A stretch of 61,137 nt of DNA, taken from the NCBI GenBank assembly GCA_002224055.1, contig AZLU01000009.1, positions 223,782 to 284,918 on the forward strand, given 5' to 3'. The stretch comes from Pezizomycotina sp. ARF18. Taxonomy: Eukaryota > Ascomycota. The first letter of the stretch is position 1; the number at the start of each line of letters is the position of its first letter. The notes below the pieces were generated by a model that saw only the letters and a program-made list of their open reading frames with translations, made no database searches and had not been told where the DNA came from. Positions 1 to 12,203 of this stretch are shown in pieces. The position numbers and the translations under genes were made by a program.

Positions 1-530
1 AAATGGCATCGGTGGGATGGGTGATGAGCGATGCGCTGCGTGATCTTAGCTATGTTCCTGGATAATACGGCGGAGAAGAGCTTCTGAATAATTACACAGG
101 AGATGGTGAAAACCTGTTAGATGCACTACTACTACTACTGAAATGTATTGGAATTTTGATACTCATTCTGTTAGATTTGCATATTGTATCCCTAATTTGT
201 ATACCAAGGACCATATAGATACCGCTCCGGAGGCCGAGGCGTTAAATACTTTTCTTCAGGGAATTCCATGTTTAGAAATTTTTAATGCATCCAGTAACTA
301 AGACAGCCAGTTTCTACTGCATTCACGATAATACAGAATCTAATGTTTCGTGCGGCTCTAAGGGGAGCTAGAGGCCAAGCCGAGAAGACAAAGCGCATTT
401 CGTTGGAGATCTAGAGCTAGCTGCCACAGTATTTTCTTTCTAAACCTGAAAACTTCCGCTAACCAAAAAGATCCACCATCAATCCATTGCTCCATCCTCT
501 ATATTATCTCGCTATGTCATACTCAAGGCT
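1..530. other. Intergenic, no gene recognised
   Basis: No reading frame here resembles a known protein and I see no clear splice-site pattern. The sequence is moderately AT-rich, with a short CTA trinucleotide run near 123-140. It lies downstream of the minus-strand esterase and would hold its 3' UTR and terminator. Confidence 0.4.
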
Positions 531-1755
531 CTAAACTACTCTTTCGACTGATCCCTTCCCAATAACGCGCTCCAACCTCCGCAACACCATCCCCACCATC
601 TCCCGCTTTGCCTACAATCCTGCCCGACAAACGGGTGCGGAACACCCTCGAACATCTTATACTCTACCTCCACGCCCGCTTCTTTCAACTTATCAGTATA
701 GGCCTTCCCTCGTCGCGTAGTACGTCTACCTCCGCCGTTATAATCATGCAAGGCGTAAATCCTTGAATGATTTAGCGTGCATAGGTGATAACGCCGGTTC
801 CTCGTAGAATTCAGGCGTGGGGTTGGAAAGGTAAAAAGTGCCGGTAGAAGTACGACATACGGTGGAAGGAGAGGAAGGACGCGTCGTGGAAGAGGTGGTA
901 GAAGGGTAGGGGCAGTCTGGGGCGAATGTCAGCGAGGGAAAAAAGTATTGGTAATGTTTTAAAGAGAGTAATATAGAGGATAACTCTACATCTTTGAGTT
1001 GGAATTCCTCGTCTATAACGCTAGCATCGCAGACAGCACGACTAGAACGGCGTATTTTATCTTTAGCCCGCGTCGCGGGCTCTATGGGTGACGTATATCG
1101 CGATGTGGCTGCCCGCCGATACGCCGCCGAGGAGGATCGTGGAACTTGTCTAATCCCAACGAAATCTGCGTTTTGTAAATCTTCAGAATACATGTAAGAC
1201 AATATATCAGTACGACATTTGTTCTAACTTTCTTCTTAAGCCTCGATTTTTTTTTTTAATAGCAGAATCGAAACCACGTATTCAACAGCTCCCACCCATC
1301 TCCACCGCGACGGATACTTAAACTCAGGCGCAAGTCTGTAATCCACGTCGACGACGTAACACTAGTCTATCAACAAGACTCTTACACCACCCCTCCGCTT
1401 CCCCACTGCGCCAATGTCCACCGCCGCCATGAAAATGTATGTATAACACTGTTTTTCTGTCTTGTGATCCTTCGGACGTAGAAATTAAGCGTTATAGCTC
1501 CCCCGGATTCGATACTTGGAATTCAACATCTTCTTCAAGGCTATTGTCGGGTAGCGGTGTATGGAGAGGTGGGATTGTGGAGGTGTACTTTGCAGGATCG
1601 GAGCGGTAGGTTTCGAGGGGAACTTGGTGCTCGAGCGTTGTTCCGGGGATATGAGCATTATAGAGGTTCAAGTAGGCGGGTTAGGAGCTTTGGTGCTCGG
1701 GAAGGATGGTATTGCGCGGCTTGCTGTTGTAGAGGATGTCGGAACGGGGAGCCAT
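531..1755 (-). CDS. Alpha/beta hydrolase, HSL-type esterase/lipase (frame-disrupted)
   Basis: Read on the minus strand from an ATG at 1755-1753 (MAPRSDILYN) to a TAG at 533-531, this is a hormone-sensitive-lipase-like carboxylesterase (alpha/beta hydrolase fold-3). In order, the shifted frames show an HFHGGGG oxyanion-hole motif (near 1435-1415), DVDYRLAPE (near 1340-1315), a nucleophile elbow GVSAGSHIA (near 1125-1100), EEPALSPMHA (near 800-770), the acid region ITAEVDVLRDEG (near 745-710) and the histidine region GVPHPF (near 645-625). All three triad positions are therefore present. The frames change at least five times by one or two bases, for example near 747 and near 708 (a GGG-AA context). 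About 400 residues would be expected, as in the family. The substrate is unknown. It is divergently oriented to the oxygenase at 2666, so a shared promoter in 1756-2665 is possible. Family call confident; whether it is intact is uncertain. Confidence 0.72.
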
Positions 1756-2665
1756 TGCTTTAAAATTATGCAAGGGTGATATCATACGTCTTAAGGAATA
1801 TCGTTAGGGGATATAAAGATATATACTAAGTAGGCGATAGTACTTAATTGCAGAGGAAAATCGTTTTATATCGTCAGTCTCGGGTGTTTATCGCAATCAT
1901 TTCTAGGTATGATCCTGGGAAATACATAGCAAAATAGCCTAACCGAGAATGTGGGGAATAAGAATTTAAGCTTAATAGCAGTTTCGTTTAAAATCATTCA
2001 TTCAGGCTCTCGGGAATTGGCTCACGGCTGCTTTTTTGCCGGGTCCAGAATTATAAAAACGATTAAGATCAGGCAAAAAAGAACACTCCGATGCTGTCTT
2101 CTTATAAGATCAGTAATCTATAATATTTCAATAGAACGAACCATTATTATCGTCGAAACAACTTATTTACATAATGTTTATCCCTAGCCTAAGCTAGCTG
2201 TGGGGTATTTCAATCCAAGTGGATCTCTTGAGGGGTGTCAGTTTTGTCGACAACATAGATTCATCCACGGCAGTTACTTCTCGTCCACGGCAGTTCATTT
2301 TACACACGATTTCTCTCTAGCATGCTCCGTGCCTATACAGAATACTACTAGTAGTAGTAATTCTCCACCTTCACCTGTTTTCGCTCCTTTCTTCGCAGTG
2401 TTTTGGTCGAGGCTTGTCCTTGGCTGTTTTCAACCCCGGTTAAAAAGAAGATAGACCAAATAGCATCATGCAGAAAAAATTTTGTTATATATTCGCGCCT
2501 CTCGGTCCAACTATCTCTCCCCTTGCTGTATGTAGTATATATTGGATCCGACAACCAAGCCCGGCCAGCCTCGTGCCATAAAATCATCCTTCAATCCCCC
2601 GAACTTCCACAAAACCTTTCCGTAAACCTCATCCTGATTACAGGCTTTCGAGCTTTCTGTTTGTT
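1756..2665. promoter_or_regulatory. Divergent intergenic region between esterase and oxygenase
   Basis: About 0.9 kb separates the starts of two divergent genes, so it probably carries both promoters. I cannot name a specific factor site. A direct repeat of a short word (tccacggcagtt) occurs at about 2262 and 2285, and a TAG/AGT-rich stretch lies near 2342-2360. No convincing coding sequence is seen. Confidence 0.3.
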
Positions 2666-3843
2666 ATGGCTTCAATCACTATCCCAGATATGCCTGAACT
2701 ATCCCCGTTGTCCATCGCCGCGGGCGTGGTCCTCTCCTACCTCGCGCTACAAAGCTCCTCCGCTACAACCGCATAAAACGCCTCCATAAAAAGTACAACA
2801 TCGACTCCCTCACCCTCTCCGACGCGGAAATTATAATGCGCACGATGGGACAGTACGAATTTCCCTACGTCTACAAAACATCGCTAGAGTTCGCGCTGTT
2901 CGTACTTACGCTATACCCACTATCTCCTCCTTACTTGATGCCACGAAGCAGTTCGCGCACCCGGTAAATTCTCACAGGCGGTACACGGATACGGGAGTTT
3001 TAATCGGGAAATAATGAGTAACCCGCTTGATTCTCCGCGCCGAAAATCGCGTTCCAGCGCTTAAACTTCCTCCACGGCCGACACGTGACAAAATTTCCAA
3101 CGACGACTTGCTCTACACGCTAGCACTATTCATGTGTCAACCCGTCGTGTTTATCGATAATTGGGAGTGGCGGGGTACTACACCCCTAGAGCGCAAAGCG
3201 CAGTGGTTGTTCTGGAGCAACGTCGGCCAGCGGATGAACATACATAGCATACCGGATTCCTACGAAGGCATGAAGAAATGGGCGGACGAGTACGAAGAAA
3301 GTACATGGTACCCGCGCAGAGTAATCACGACGTAGCGGAGTACACTACGAATTTACTGATCTACTTCATTCCTAATTTCGCAAAGAAAACCGCGAGGGAT
3401 CTTATTTTGAGCGTTTTGGATGAGCGATTGCGTATCGCGATGCTGTATCCTCCGCCGCCGAGTTACGCTGTTAAATTACAGAACGCCATCATAGCGATGC
3501 GGAGGTTTTATCTAAAACACTTGGCACCGCCGAGGATTATACCGTTCAGCACGACGCACACTAAAGCTATCGACGAAAGCAAGCCCGTGGAGGAGAGGAG
3601 GTACTTCTATAAGCTGTGGGGGGTGCAGCCTTGGTACGTCGAGAACAACTGGTGGAATAGGTGGAGCATTACGGGGCTTACGGCTGGGGGATGGGGCTGC
3701 CGATGCCGGGTGGTGCGTATTATGGCGAGAGGGGTTATAATATTAATGAGATTGGACCGAGGGGGTTGGAAAAGGTCGGGCCGGGGCATGAGCGGGCGAG
3801 GAAGGAAATAATAGATGCAGGAAGGGGAGGAGGTGGAAGTTAA
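2666..3843 (+). CDS. mpaB-family ER-bound oxygenase / rubber-oxygenase-like protein (frame-disrupted)
   Basis: The protein starts at the ATG at 2666 (MASITIPDMP) with a hydrophobic N-terminal segment (about residues 12-28) that would anchor it in the ER. It continues through RYNRIKRLHKKYN, IIMRTMGQYEFPYVY, DTGVLIG, ISNDDLLYTLALF, QRMNIHSIPDSYE, VAEYTTNLLIYF and LDERLRIAMLYPPPP, and ends at the TAA at 3841-3843. This order is that of the mpaB/mpaB'/rubber-oxygenase catalytic domain family, proposed haem-dependent oxygenases; MpaB' cleaves a prenyl side chain in mycophenolic acid synthesis. The family call rests on pattern recall. At least seven one- or two-base shifts interrupt it, for example at a GGG run near 3009 and near 2753, 2897, 3300 and 3675. 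Every segment continues the family pattern in order. The substrate is unknown; the neighbouring esterase and transporters suggest a metabolite-modifying role. Confidence 0.7.
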
Positions 3844-4600
3844 CGTGGTAGGTGATGATGCTGGGGAGGGAAGCTTTGCTAAGTCGGAGGGGATGTCCCG
3901 TTGCGTTTGCTCATTGAAGGGGTTTAGGGTTGTTAGGTATTCCATTACGACGCCTAGAGATGGAGTATTACACGAGTTTTCTAATGCGATCTCAATGATG
4001 CTATTGCGTTCCTTCCGCATTATCTCTCCTTATATTCCCCCCCTGTTCTTCAATTCATGTTCGCTGAAGTTCACAAAGCGAAGGTTCTCTGAGCGTTGAA
4101 GCACCGCCCACGAGTTGCGAGAATACACACCTAATATTGTTATTGTTAACCATCATTTCAACGTCATTTTAAGTAAAATGTGTAAATATAACTCAGATTA
4201 CAACATATGAGTGTCTATTGTGACAATATTCTTGTCATCACGAGCAGTAGTCATCACGGTAGGGTGTACCACAGCTTATAACTTAGTTTAAGCAGTTGCC
4301 CGATCCAATCTCTGAATTAAAATTTGAAGATTTCTCATCTAAGCTATCCACCGGACATAGATATAAATCGAAATATCTAGTCTATCGAGACACTGAAGCA
4401 TCCTTGTATAGATTCGAATTTCTAACCACCGCAAATCACTTTTTCGAGGACGTAATCGGCAAACAAGAGTCGGGAAAAATAAAGAGCAAGAGTTTTAAAT
4501 GCTGCTGCGATGGAAGCGGTGATAGACCGTATTTGAGGAAAAGAAAACGGTTGAACGAACTGTTGAAGCAAGCCAAAAAAAAAAAAAAACAAGGTTAAAA
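3844..4600. other. Spacer downstream of the oxygenase
   Basis: A 100-codon open frame at 4296-4598 ends in a run of lysines encoded by an A-tract. It has no recognisable family, and I do not accept it as a gene. The rest is AT-rich and without features I can support. Confidence 0.3.
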
Positions 4601-4610
4601 AAAAGAAAGA

Positions 4611-4690
4611 AAGAAAGCCCGAGAATCGAACCTCGGTCCTGTCAAAGCAGGTCCTATAGGTGGCCGTAACCGTTCCGATTCTACTAAGAA
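4611..4690 (-). tRNA. Possible tRNA relic or tRNA-derived Pol III element
   Basis: On the minus strand a strong B-box-like T-arm (GGTTCGATTCT) lies at about 4622-4635. It is preceded by a hairpin resembling an anticodon arm (CCTG, loop, CAGG) and followed by a T-rich tract that could terminate RNA polymerase III. An A-box-like stretch (TAGTAGAATCGG) occurs near 4675-4686. The cloverleaf does not close: I find no 5' acceptor strand matching the 3' one. The T-loop has one extra base, which a single missing G would explain. No anticodon can be assigned. It may be a decayed tRNA or a tRNA-derived fragment. Confidence 0.22.
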
Positions 4691-5029
4691 CGAATTTCAA
4701 ACTACAAAAAAGACTATATAAAATAACCAAGGAACCCGAAAAGGACTCTTAGCGCGCGATCACGTGCTGAGACCTAGCACGAAGTTGGGATAAGCCGGAG
4801 CTCGCTGGAGGGTCGCATGAATCGACGAAGAAGGAGATTTCAGTAACGCCTCACCGGATCTTTCTACGAAGCATGCATTCTCGGATCTCCTTAGGCCATT
4901 CCTCGTCTATATGTAACTTCTGATTGGCTAGGTGCGTGAAAGAAATTACTTTGGCGATGTTAATGACGGAAGGAATTGTGCCCATGCTACAGCATACGAT
5001 ATCACTATAATTCGATTATACCACAACAT

Positions 5030-6420
5030 CTAAACATGCAATGTAACCAATTCTGGTTTCGAAATGCCTATCATGTTAAGAAGCGCCGCGGATAGGCTAT
5101 AGCGGAAGATGACGTGCTCCCGACTAACTGAAATCAGTACGTAGCAAGCTTTATGGAAGAGTCCAGCGTCGGAAGATACGGAAGCGTTGACATTTACAGC
5201 TTCCTGCGCATCTCTATGGATTTTAGCTTGATAGGCGATGTGATCGTCTAATCTCTTAACACGGTGACGTGGGAAGCTTGCTCTGATCTGTCGGGAGCTC
5301 TGCAGACGGATCCGAACTCTTATTTCGAACACTTTGACCTCGGAACACTTTTACATTTCATCCCTCAAGGCCTCTGTCTCTCTCTGTATCTGGTTTCCTC
5401 CGAGGTCTTCTCCTACTAAAATACCTATACTTAAAATGCATATGTCGATAATATATATCATCGTGCTGTTGGTAGCTTGAAACCTTCCTTTCGAGCTCCA
5501 GGCTGATATGTGAAATATATGAAGGATCAACAACCATATTACTCACCTTGAGCGAATCTCTTCAGCAATGCTTTCTTTTGGTAAAGTTCATTGTTTTCTA
5601 CAGAATGTATGCTCTACAGTTGGCCACGAAATTGAAATTTTTCTTGTAGCTAACGTGCTCAAGGGCTCTTCAGCGATTACTCAGACACGGAGAATTATAA
5701 CTATAGCCTTTAGCAAGAATCCCTTGGACAGCGGTAGTTGAGTAGATTTGACAGATATAAGGTACCGTCCATAGCCCCCAGGGCTTTCTCTCGAGCTTTT
5801 TCTCTTGTATCTTCCTGTTTACTGCTATCTTCTCGAATGGATACTCATAAGGCGTCATGAAACCGTCGATAGGCATCTCGTGCTACCGATTTCAACTAAG
5901 CAAACAAATCCTAGATAGAGAAGGTAACAAATTATATCTACTTATCCCCAATACAAAGAACAGGTAAATATACGGTTTCTATTACATCTCATCGATGTCG
6001 GAAGTGTTACCTGAGAGCACGAATTTCCAAATCCGACGAATGATTCCTGATGTTTTATATGATATAAATGCTGTAGACACTTGCATCTCTCAAGGCGGGT
6101 TTCATTTCCCGAAAAGTATCGTGAGGGCGTCGTCGACCAGTATGTTTTGACGCCATTCGCCAATACTCGGTGAATTTCTCCATAAATTTACGTAAAAAGC
6201 ACACTAGTTGACTGTATATTCAAAGCTTTCTATTACAAACCGTACTATAAACATTTGTTCTTACGAAATCGACAGCTAGCGTTTCCAATATTTCCTTTCT
6301 TTCCAGAAACCGAAAAGCTCCTCGCAATTGCGAAAGCATGATATGTAACGGCATGGGGCCAAAACCAGCCTCAAGCCGCCCAGACATTAACGACCTTCCC
6401 GAAGCGAAAGAGCCCAAAAA
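5030..6420 (-). pseudogene. Unidentified minus-strand coding remnant
   Basis: Several minus-strand stretches look protein-like and lie in a consistent order. They are FMEKFTEYWRMASKHTG (near 6185-6135), VARDAYRRFHDAL (near 5900-5855), NNELYQKKALLKRFAQ (near 5600-5553) followed by a GTGAGT donor, and a 100-codon frame (5332-5030) containing RLDDHIAYQAKIHRDAQEA. GT-starting junctions near 6012 and 5553 could be introns. I cannot name the family; an alpha-helical, charged protein is all that can be said. Frames change repeatedly and stops intervene, as in the better-identified neighbours. It may also be a chance alignment of open frames. Confidence 0.25.
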
Positions 6421-6706
6421 ACGCCCTCCCGGCTAGGATTCCAATTCCACGAGCATACGTAAAACAAGCTTGCGCGGCGAACATAAAAAAGGGCATTTTG
6501 GGCTCCACAGCACTGCAAGAAACAGCAGCTTCTCGGTCGTACTTCTCTTCTGTATAGAACGGTAAGGGTATCTATTTTCTTGACTCACCTTGCTATTCTG
6601 CTACTGGCAATTCAGCCTATTTTCCCTTCGTCGCTGTCCACTAGGCAGTCGATCCAGTCAATGACCAATGAAATCCACGGGTTTTCGCAAAAGCTTTTGT
6701 GTTTTC

Positions 6707-7101
6707 ATGGATCCACTCCCCCATGAACCCCGCTACAAATCCATGTGCGGATGACGACTGGGAACGCGCGTATGTGAACCAAAAAATCGTGAAATTATCG
6801 TGCTTTTACAAGCAGGTGAGCTAATAGGGCCTTTTGAACGCTGTTACCCTAGATGAAGACAGCCCTAGGACTCGAGATAGCGTATGAATCTCGATCCCTG
6901 CTGATAAAACATGGCCTTCAAACTGTCGAATTAACGAATTGGGACATGGACAAGGGCAAGGATACCCTTTGATCCCACGAACCGCTTGAAGATAATGAAT
7001 ACGAACGCATGATCGATCTAGATCTTATTGTCGCCGAGATAGTTACCCGAGCTATTAAATATCAAGCTTTGCGTCAGCCATTGCTGAATTGCGAGGAATA
7101 A
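6707..7101 (+). CDS. Small unknown protein, two exons (frame-disrupted)
   Basis: A coherent small gene of about 120 residues. It starts at 6707 (MDPLP) or, after a likely missing C in the C-run at 6717-6722, reads from 6723. Exon 1 carries ADDDWERAYVNQKIVK and ends at 6815. A 37-nt intron (GTGAGC...TAG, 6816-6852) follows. Exon 2 gives MKTALGLEIAYESRSLLIKHG and TVELTNWDMDKGKDTL. Two further one-base shifts (near 6969 and 6982) lead to PLEDNEYERMIDLDLIVAEIV and a TAA at 7099-7101. The protein is acidic and alpha-helical with no signal peptide or membrane segment. I do not recognise a family. It lies directly upstream of the ABC transporter, on the same strand. Confidence 0.42.
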
Positions 7102-7268
7102 AAAGGACGGATGTTTCCTTCTCTCCGCTGCCTAAAATCTTCCTCACCTTGATCCAAAAAATTCCCACAAAGTTGGCCTTCTCCAACTCTGCTAAGGACC
7201 GCGAGTGATCGAGTTACAACCAAACCTACCTAAATCTCGTGTAACATAAACCAACCACAAAACTCTGC

Positions 7269-10200
7269 ATGAACGACTTCCACACCTTAAACGCGAGCAG
7301 CAGCCGCGTCTTGCTCCGCGGACCTAACCTTCGGCCCGGGTCTTGAAAATTGCCACCGGGCATCGACTTTACCTCTTCTTCGAAGAAACGATCTTCGGCC
7401 TCCTCCCGCCGCCACTACTACTGACGCCCCTCGCCTCTACGCTCTATCCCGCAAAAGAACCCGCGTGCACGACTCGAACTTCCGCTCTACAAAATTAGTA
7501 AACATCGCATTTTTAGCGATACTAAAGCTTACGCTCGTATTACTATGGGCATTGCGGGCGCCGTGGAAGACGAAGCTGAGCATCGCAGCTGCGGCGCTGA
7601 GCTTCGTGGAGTGTTAGCGCTGGGAGCGCTGAGTTATTGGGAACATGTCCGGAATATACGGCCCAGCTCGCTGATCAGTCTTGCGCTATTGATCTCCCTC
7701 GCACTAGATGCTATAAAGCTCCGTACACTGTTTTTAATGTATTATGACCAGCTGATTACGAGTATGTTTACCGCGGCGTTCGCGCTGAAGTTCAGCATCC
7801 TGATGCTGGAGACCAGGAGCAAGAAGGACTTTCTAAGAGGACCCGACGCCGAAAAGACTCCCGAAGAGATAAGCGGCGTACTAAACAGAAGCGTATTCTG
7901 GTGGTTAAACTCGCTCTTCTTCCAGGGCTACAGAAAGCTCCTGACGATGGACGACCTGTTCATCCTCGACGAGACGCTGTCGGATCGGACATCCAGGTTA
8001 AATTCCGCAGGAGGTGGGAGAAGCTCTCCAAAGCAAAAGGAAACTTCGCCTCTTCCGTACCTGCGTATACGCTACGCTGCCTTTATTCATCGCGCCGATC
8101 TTACCGAACCTCTTTTCGCTCTGCGCTATATTCTGCAGCCGCTCCTCGTTAACCGCTCGTCGAATTCGTATCGAACCCGTCGAAACAAAGGACGTCGGAT
8201 ACCTCCTCATCGCCGCCTTCGCGCTCGTATACATCGCGTCGCGGTGTTTACTTCTTACGCGGCAATAAGATCGACCGCATGACCACGCCGTCCGTGGATG
8301 CCTCGTCACGGCGATCTACGATAAATCGCTCGAGCTCAGCTTGTCCGAATCCGCCACGGGCGCCAGCCTAACGCTCATGAGCGCGATGTTGAGAAGTGCG
8401 TGCTGGGCTTCAAGCTGCTGCACATGTTCGCCACGAACACCTGCTCGTCGGGGTGGCGTTGTACATGCTGTATAAGCAGCTCGGTCTCGCCTTCTTATCT
8501 CCCGTCATCTTCAACATTAATCCTGACCTTTGCGAGCTCGCAGCTCACGGACGCTCGTGAAGCGGCAGCAGGAGTGGATGAAAAGCCATGCAAGACCGCG
8601 TAGCCTTTACGTCCTCCATGATATCTTCGATGAAAGGCGTGAAAGTTATGGGTCTGGCCAGGAGACTTGAGCATAAGATTGACCGGATGCGCCGCGATGA
8701 GATGCAGAAGGCGAGGCTTACGAGGCGGTGGATCGTGCTTCTTATCGTACTCTCCGAAGCAGCTTCAGACGGCTCCAAGTGGATTACGTTCTTCGTGTAC
8801 GCCATCATCCAGCTGATTAAAGGCGGCGGCGGGTTTGACGTGAAGAGAATATTCACGGCTTTGTCGATCTTAACAATTTTCGTGGGACAGTAAGTAAATG
8901 ATTTTTTTATTCCCCCAGGGATTCGTAAGCTAAAGGATATAGAATCCACGACATGTTGCAGTGGCTCCCCACGATTGCCTCGGCATACGGATGCCTTAAA
9001 CGTATTGAGCAGTTCATGCTGGCGGATACGAAGGAGGATAGTAGGTTGCTTAAGCGGAAGTCCAGCGCCAGCTATACCATCAAGGACTCGTCATCGCGGC
9101 CAAGGTCGCCGCCGAGAGGTAGTACCGTCATCAACATCCGGGATATGAGCGCCGGATGGACGAAGGAGAATTCCGTACTGAAAGATGTCGACCTTGAAGT
9201 CAGACAGGGCTCTTTAACGGCGATTGTCGGACCGTAAGTGCGATCCTCTTCTTCTACAAGGTTCGCTTTCTAATAGTAAATAGCGTCGGATCTGGCAAGA
9301 GTACACTTCTCCTAAGCATCCTCGCGAAACGCATATCAAAAAAGGCTTCATCGACCTCGCCGCTTCGCCTTACTCGATCTCCTTCTGCGCACAGACACCA
9401 TGGTTGGTCAATAAAACTATCCGGGAGAACATTATTGGCCAGTCGATATTCGATGATGAGTGGTACAACGAAGTTATCCGAGCGTGTGCTCTTATGGAAG
9501 ATCTCAGCATATACCCAAGGGTGACCAACAGCTGTCGGAACCAAGGTGTAACGTTAAGTGGAGGACAGAAGCAGAGGATTGCCTAGCACGTACGCTATAC
9601 GCCAAAAAGCCAGTTGTTCTTCTGGACGATATCTTTAGCGGGTTAGATGCCGTAACCGAAGACCACATCTTCCGTAAGCTTCTCGGAAAAGCGGGCTCCT
9701 CCGCAACGGCGAATACACCGTTTTGATCGCGACACATGCGGAATCGGCTGTCTGGTAGCAGACAATATTGTCCAGGTTGACCCAAGCGGGCACGTTAAGG
9801 TGACAGACAAAATGGCAGAACTGACGGAGGTGCTTACGCACACTACAACACATGCGCCGACTATGAAAGAGGAGCCCAAACTAAGCTACAGCAAGCCAAG
9901 GCGAAAGACGACATGCAACACAATGACTCGCCAGAAGGACCGGAGATTTCACCGTGTACAAGTTTTACATCAGGCGTTCGGCGTCACACACGCATTAGCC
10001 TTTTTCTTCTTCTGCAGCATCCTCATCGCATGTAGTCTCCTCCAAAACGTTTGGCTGCAGCGGTGGACGGACAAGTCTAACGACCGCAACTTGAACACCC
10101 CGTTCTACATGGGCATATACACGATGCTTATTACTCTAGAGATGTCTGGCCTAGCAGCCTGGGCATGGCATTTCTTCATGTATCCTTTGCCTCGGAGCTC

Positions 10201-11698
10201 GATCTGGCTGCATTTCGCAGCTGAATACGCTAATGAAAGCGAGGATGAGCTTTTTCAGCAATACCGACGTCGGCGTGACGACAACCGCTTTAGCCAGGAT
10301 ATGATGATGTTGGACACTGAGCTGCCTATGGCCTTCCTCAATGTCATCAGCTCGTCGATGATGACTCTAGGTTCTCTCGTGATCATCTTGGTAGCGACGC
10401 CGTGGCTTACGGCGGTGGTACCGTTTCTGTTTCTGGTGTTCTACCTGCTCCAGAAGTTCTACCTGACAACTTCCCGGCAGATCCGTCTGATGGACCTAGA
10501 GTCGAAGAGCCCGCTGTACACCCATTTTATCGAAACACTAGGTGGTCTGTCCACATCAGGGCGTTCAACTGGAGCCAGGAAATGAGGGAAGAAAGCAACC
10601 AATTGCTCCTGAGATCGCAGAAGCCTTCTATTTGCTGACAACGATACAGCGTTGGCTGGATATGGTCTCGGTCTTGTGGTAGCTGGAATGGGTGCGACCG
10701 TGGTCTTCATTGCGGTGGAGCTCAGGGATAAGATCAATCCCGGTCTTCTCGGTCTCGCTCTGGTCAACTTATTAACGTCGGGGAGGTCTCAAGTGGCTCA
10801 TTGTCTTCTGGACCATGCTGGAGACTCCATCGGCGCCGTTGCTCGGATTCGCGCCTTCACTCGCGAAACACCGATGGAGGACAACCATAAGGCTGAGTTG
10901 GGACCCAAAGAACTGTCAATAACCGAGGGCCGGCTGACATCGAAAACCTATCCGCAAGCCACAATTGGACTCGGAGATCGTCCTCAAGAACATCTCTTAT
11001 CTCTGCACCCAGGTGAAAGGGTAGGTATCTGCGGCCGTAGCGGTAGTGGGAAATCGTCTCTATATCAACCCTCTTCCGCCTCCTCGAGGTGCGTTCGGGC
11101 ACGATCTCATCGATGGCGATGATATAACCTCCCACGACATCGATCACCTCCGCGGCGCTATCAACGTTCTCTCGCAGGATCCGTTTTCCTTCAAGGGACC
11201 GTTAAAGAAAACCTCTCTATGCGACCCCTCAGTCTCCCTCCTCGACACTTCGCCTGCTTCCAGTATCCATGATAGCTTCACCGAAGAGGAGATGCACGAA
11301 GCGCTGGCAAAGGTTGGCCTCCTGGACAAAATAAGGACGATGTCGGCGGCCTCGATGCCAAGTTTGAACCCGAGTCCACGCTGTCCCACGGCGACGTCAA
11401 CTGTTCTGCCTCGCTCGTGCCTGCTAAAGAAGACCGGAGCCGTTTGTTGGTGCTGGATGAGTTCACGTCCAGCGTCGACCTGGAAACAGACTCGAAGATG
11501 CAGAAGGTTCTGAGGGATAACTTCGAGAAGACGACATTATCGCGGTTGTTCATAGATTGGATACGGTCTGGACTTTGACAGGATCGTGGTCATGGACCAG
11601 GCGTCATGGCGGAGGTTGGTAGACCAAGCGAACTGCTGGGGAAAGATGGCAGCCTCTTCAAGACGCTATATGATGTACAAGAAGGAGAAAACGCCTGA
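7269..11698 (+). CDS. ABC transporter, ABCC (MRP-like multidrug) subfamily (frame-disrupted)
   Basis: A full-length ABCC exporter of about 1,400 residues. The fungal ABCC N-terminal membrane domain runs from the ATG at 7269 through FRSTKLVNIAFLAIL and KKDFLRGPDAEKTPEE. The first transporter domain covers about 7850-8960. NBD1 has Walker A PVGSGKSTLLL, whose codons are split by a 50-nt intron at 9234-9283, then signature LSGGQKQRIA (near 9555-9585), Walker B VVLLDD and switch ATHAES (near 9730). The second transporter domain covers about 9980-10860. NBD2 has GRSGSGKSS (near 11035), LSQDPFSF, a signature of the ABCC-typical LSHG type (near 11380), Walker B LLVLDEF (near 11445) and C-terminal LYDVQEGE before the TGA at 11696-11698. 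Another intron starts at the GTAAGT at 8890. More than ten one- or two-base shifts interrupt it. Such pumps export conjugates, drugs or secondary metabolites across plasma or vacuolar membranes. The neighbouring oxygenase and esterase are compatible with metabolite export. Confidence 0.8.
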
Positions 11699-12203
11699 AG
11701 CAGATAAACCTATTTTCTTTGATTGTATGACTCGAGAATTTGTATATAAGGTATAGGAGACGATGAAGGGATGTAGTGGTGATTTAGTTAGCGTCCTTGA
11801 TGGGCATTTTGGTGTATGTGCGATTTTGCTTGCTTCGCAGCGCTTTACATAATAATAAATAATAAATAAATAAACAAACAATAATTATTTTCCCTCCGCA
11901 AATTCACAAAACGGGCATTTTCAACTTCAAGTTCTTTAATCTCAACATCAACGTCTACCTCGAGTCCTACCCCGACCCTCATCCTCAGTATAGACGTACA
12001 TCTCCTACATCACGGATCGAGCGCACTCTACACCTCAAATCTATCAAGCTTCTTGGTGCACGTTATCGACAATCTCAAAAGATCTCCTGACACCTTCTCC
12101 GCCTTGCCCATTCTGACCGTTGAAGAACAAATTGGTTCTAGCTATCAATCCCTCTCAATCTATCACCGACTGACCCGAAGTGAAGCCGTCCGCCGGCGAT
12201 ATG
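11699..12203 (+). pseudogene. Possible condensation-domain-like fragment
   Basis: After a short spacer, one frame stays open from about 11912 to 12279. It contains SIDVHLLHHGSSALYTSNLSS and VHVIDNLKRSPDTFSALPIL. That spacing faintly resembles the C-terminal end of a condensation domain of a nonribosomal peptide synthetase (an Asp/Leu strand, a Leu-rich helix, then P-x-x-x-x-S-x-L-P-hydrophobic). No core HHxxxDG motif or adenylation domain is visible. It could equally be a chance open frame upstream of the next remnant. Treat it as a weak lead only. Confidence 0.15.

Noticed and set aside
4296-4598. 100-codon frame ending in poly-Lys
   Set aside because: The C-terminus is a translated A-tract. 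No family resemblance, and it runs up to the possible Pol III element on the other strand.
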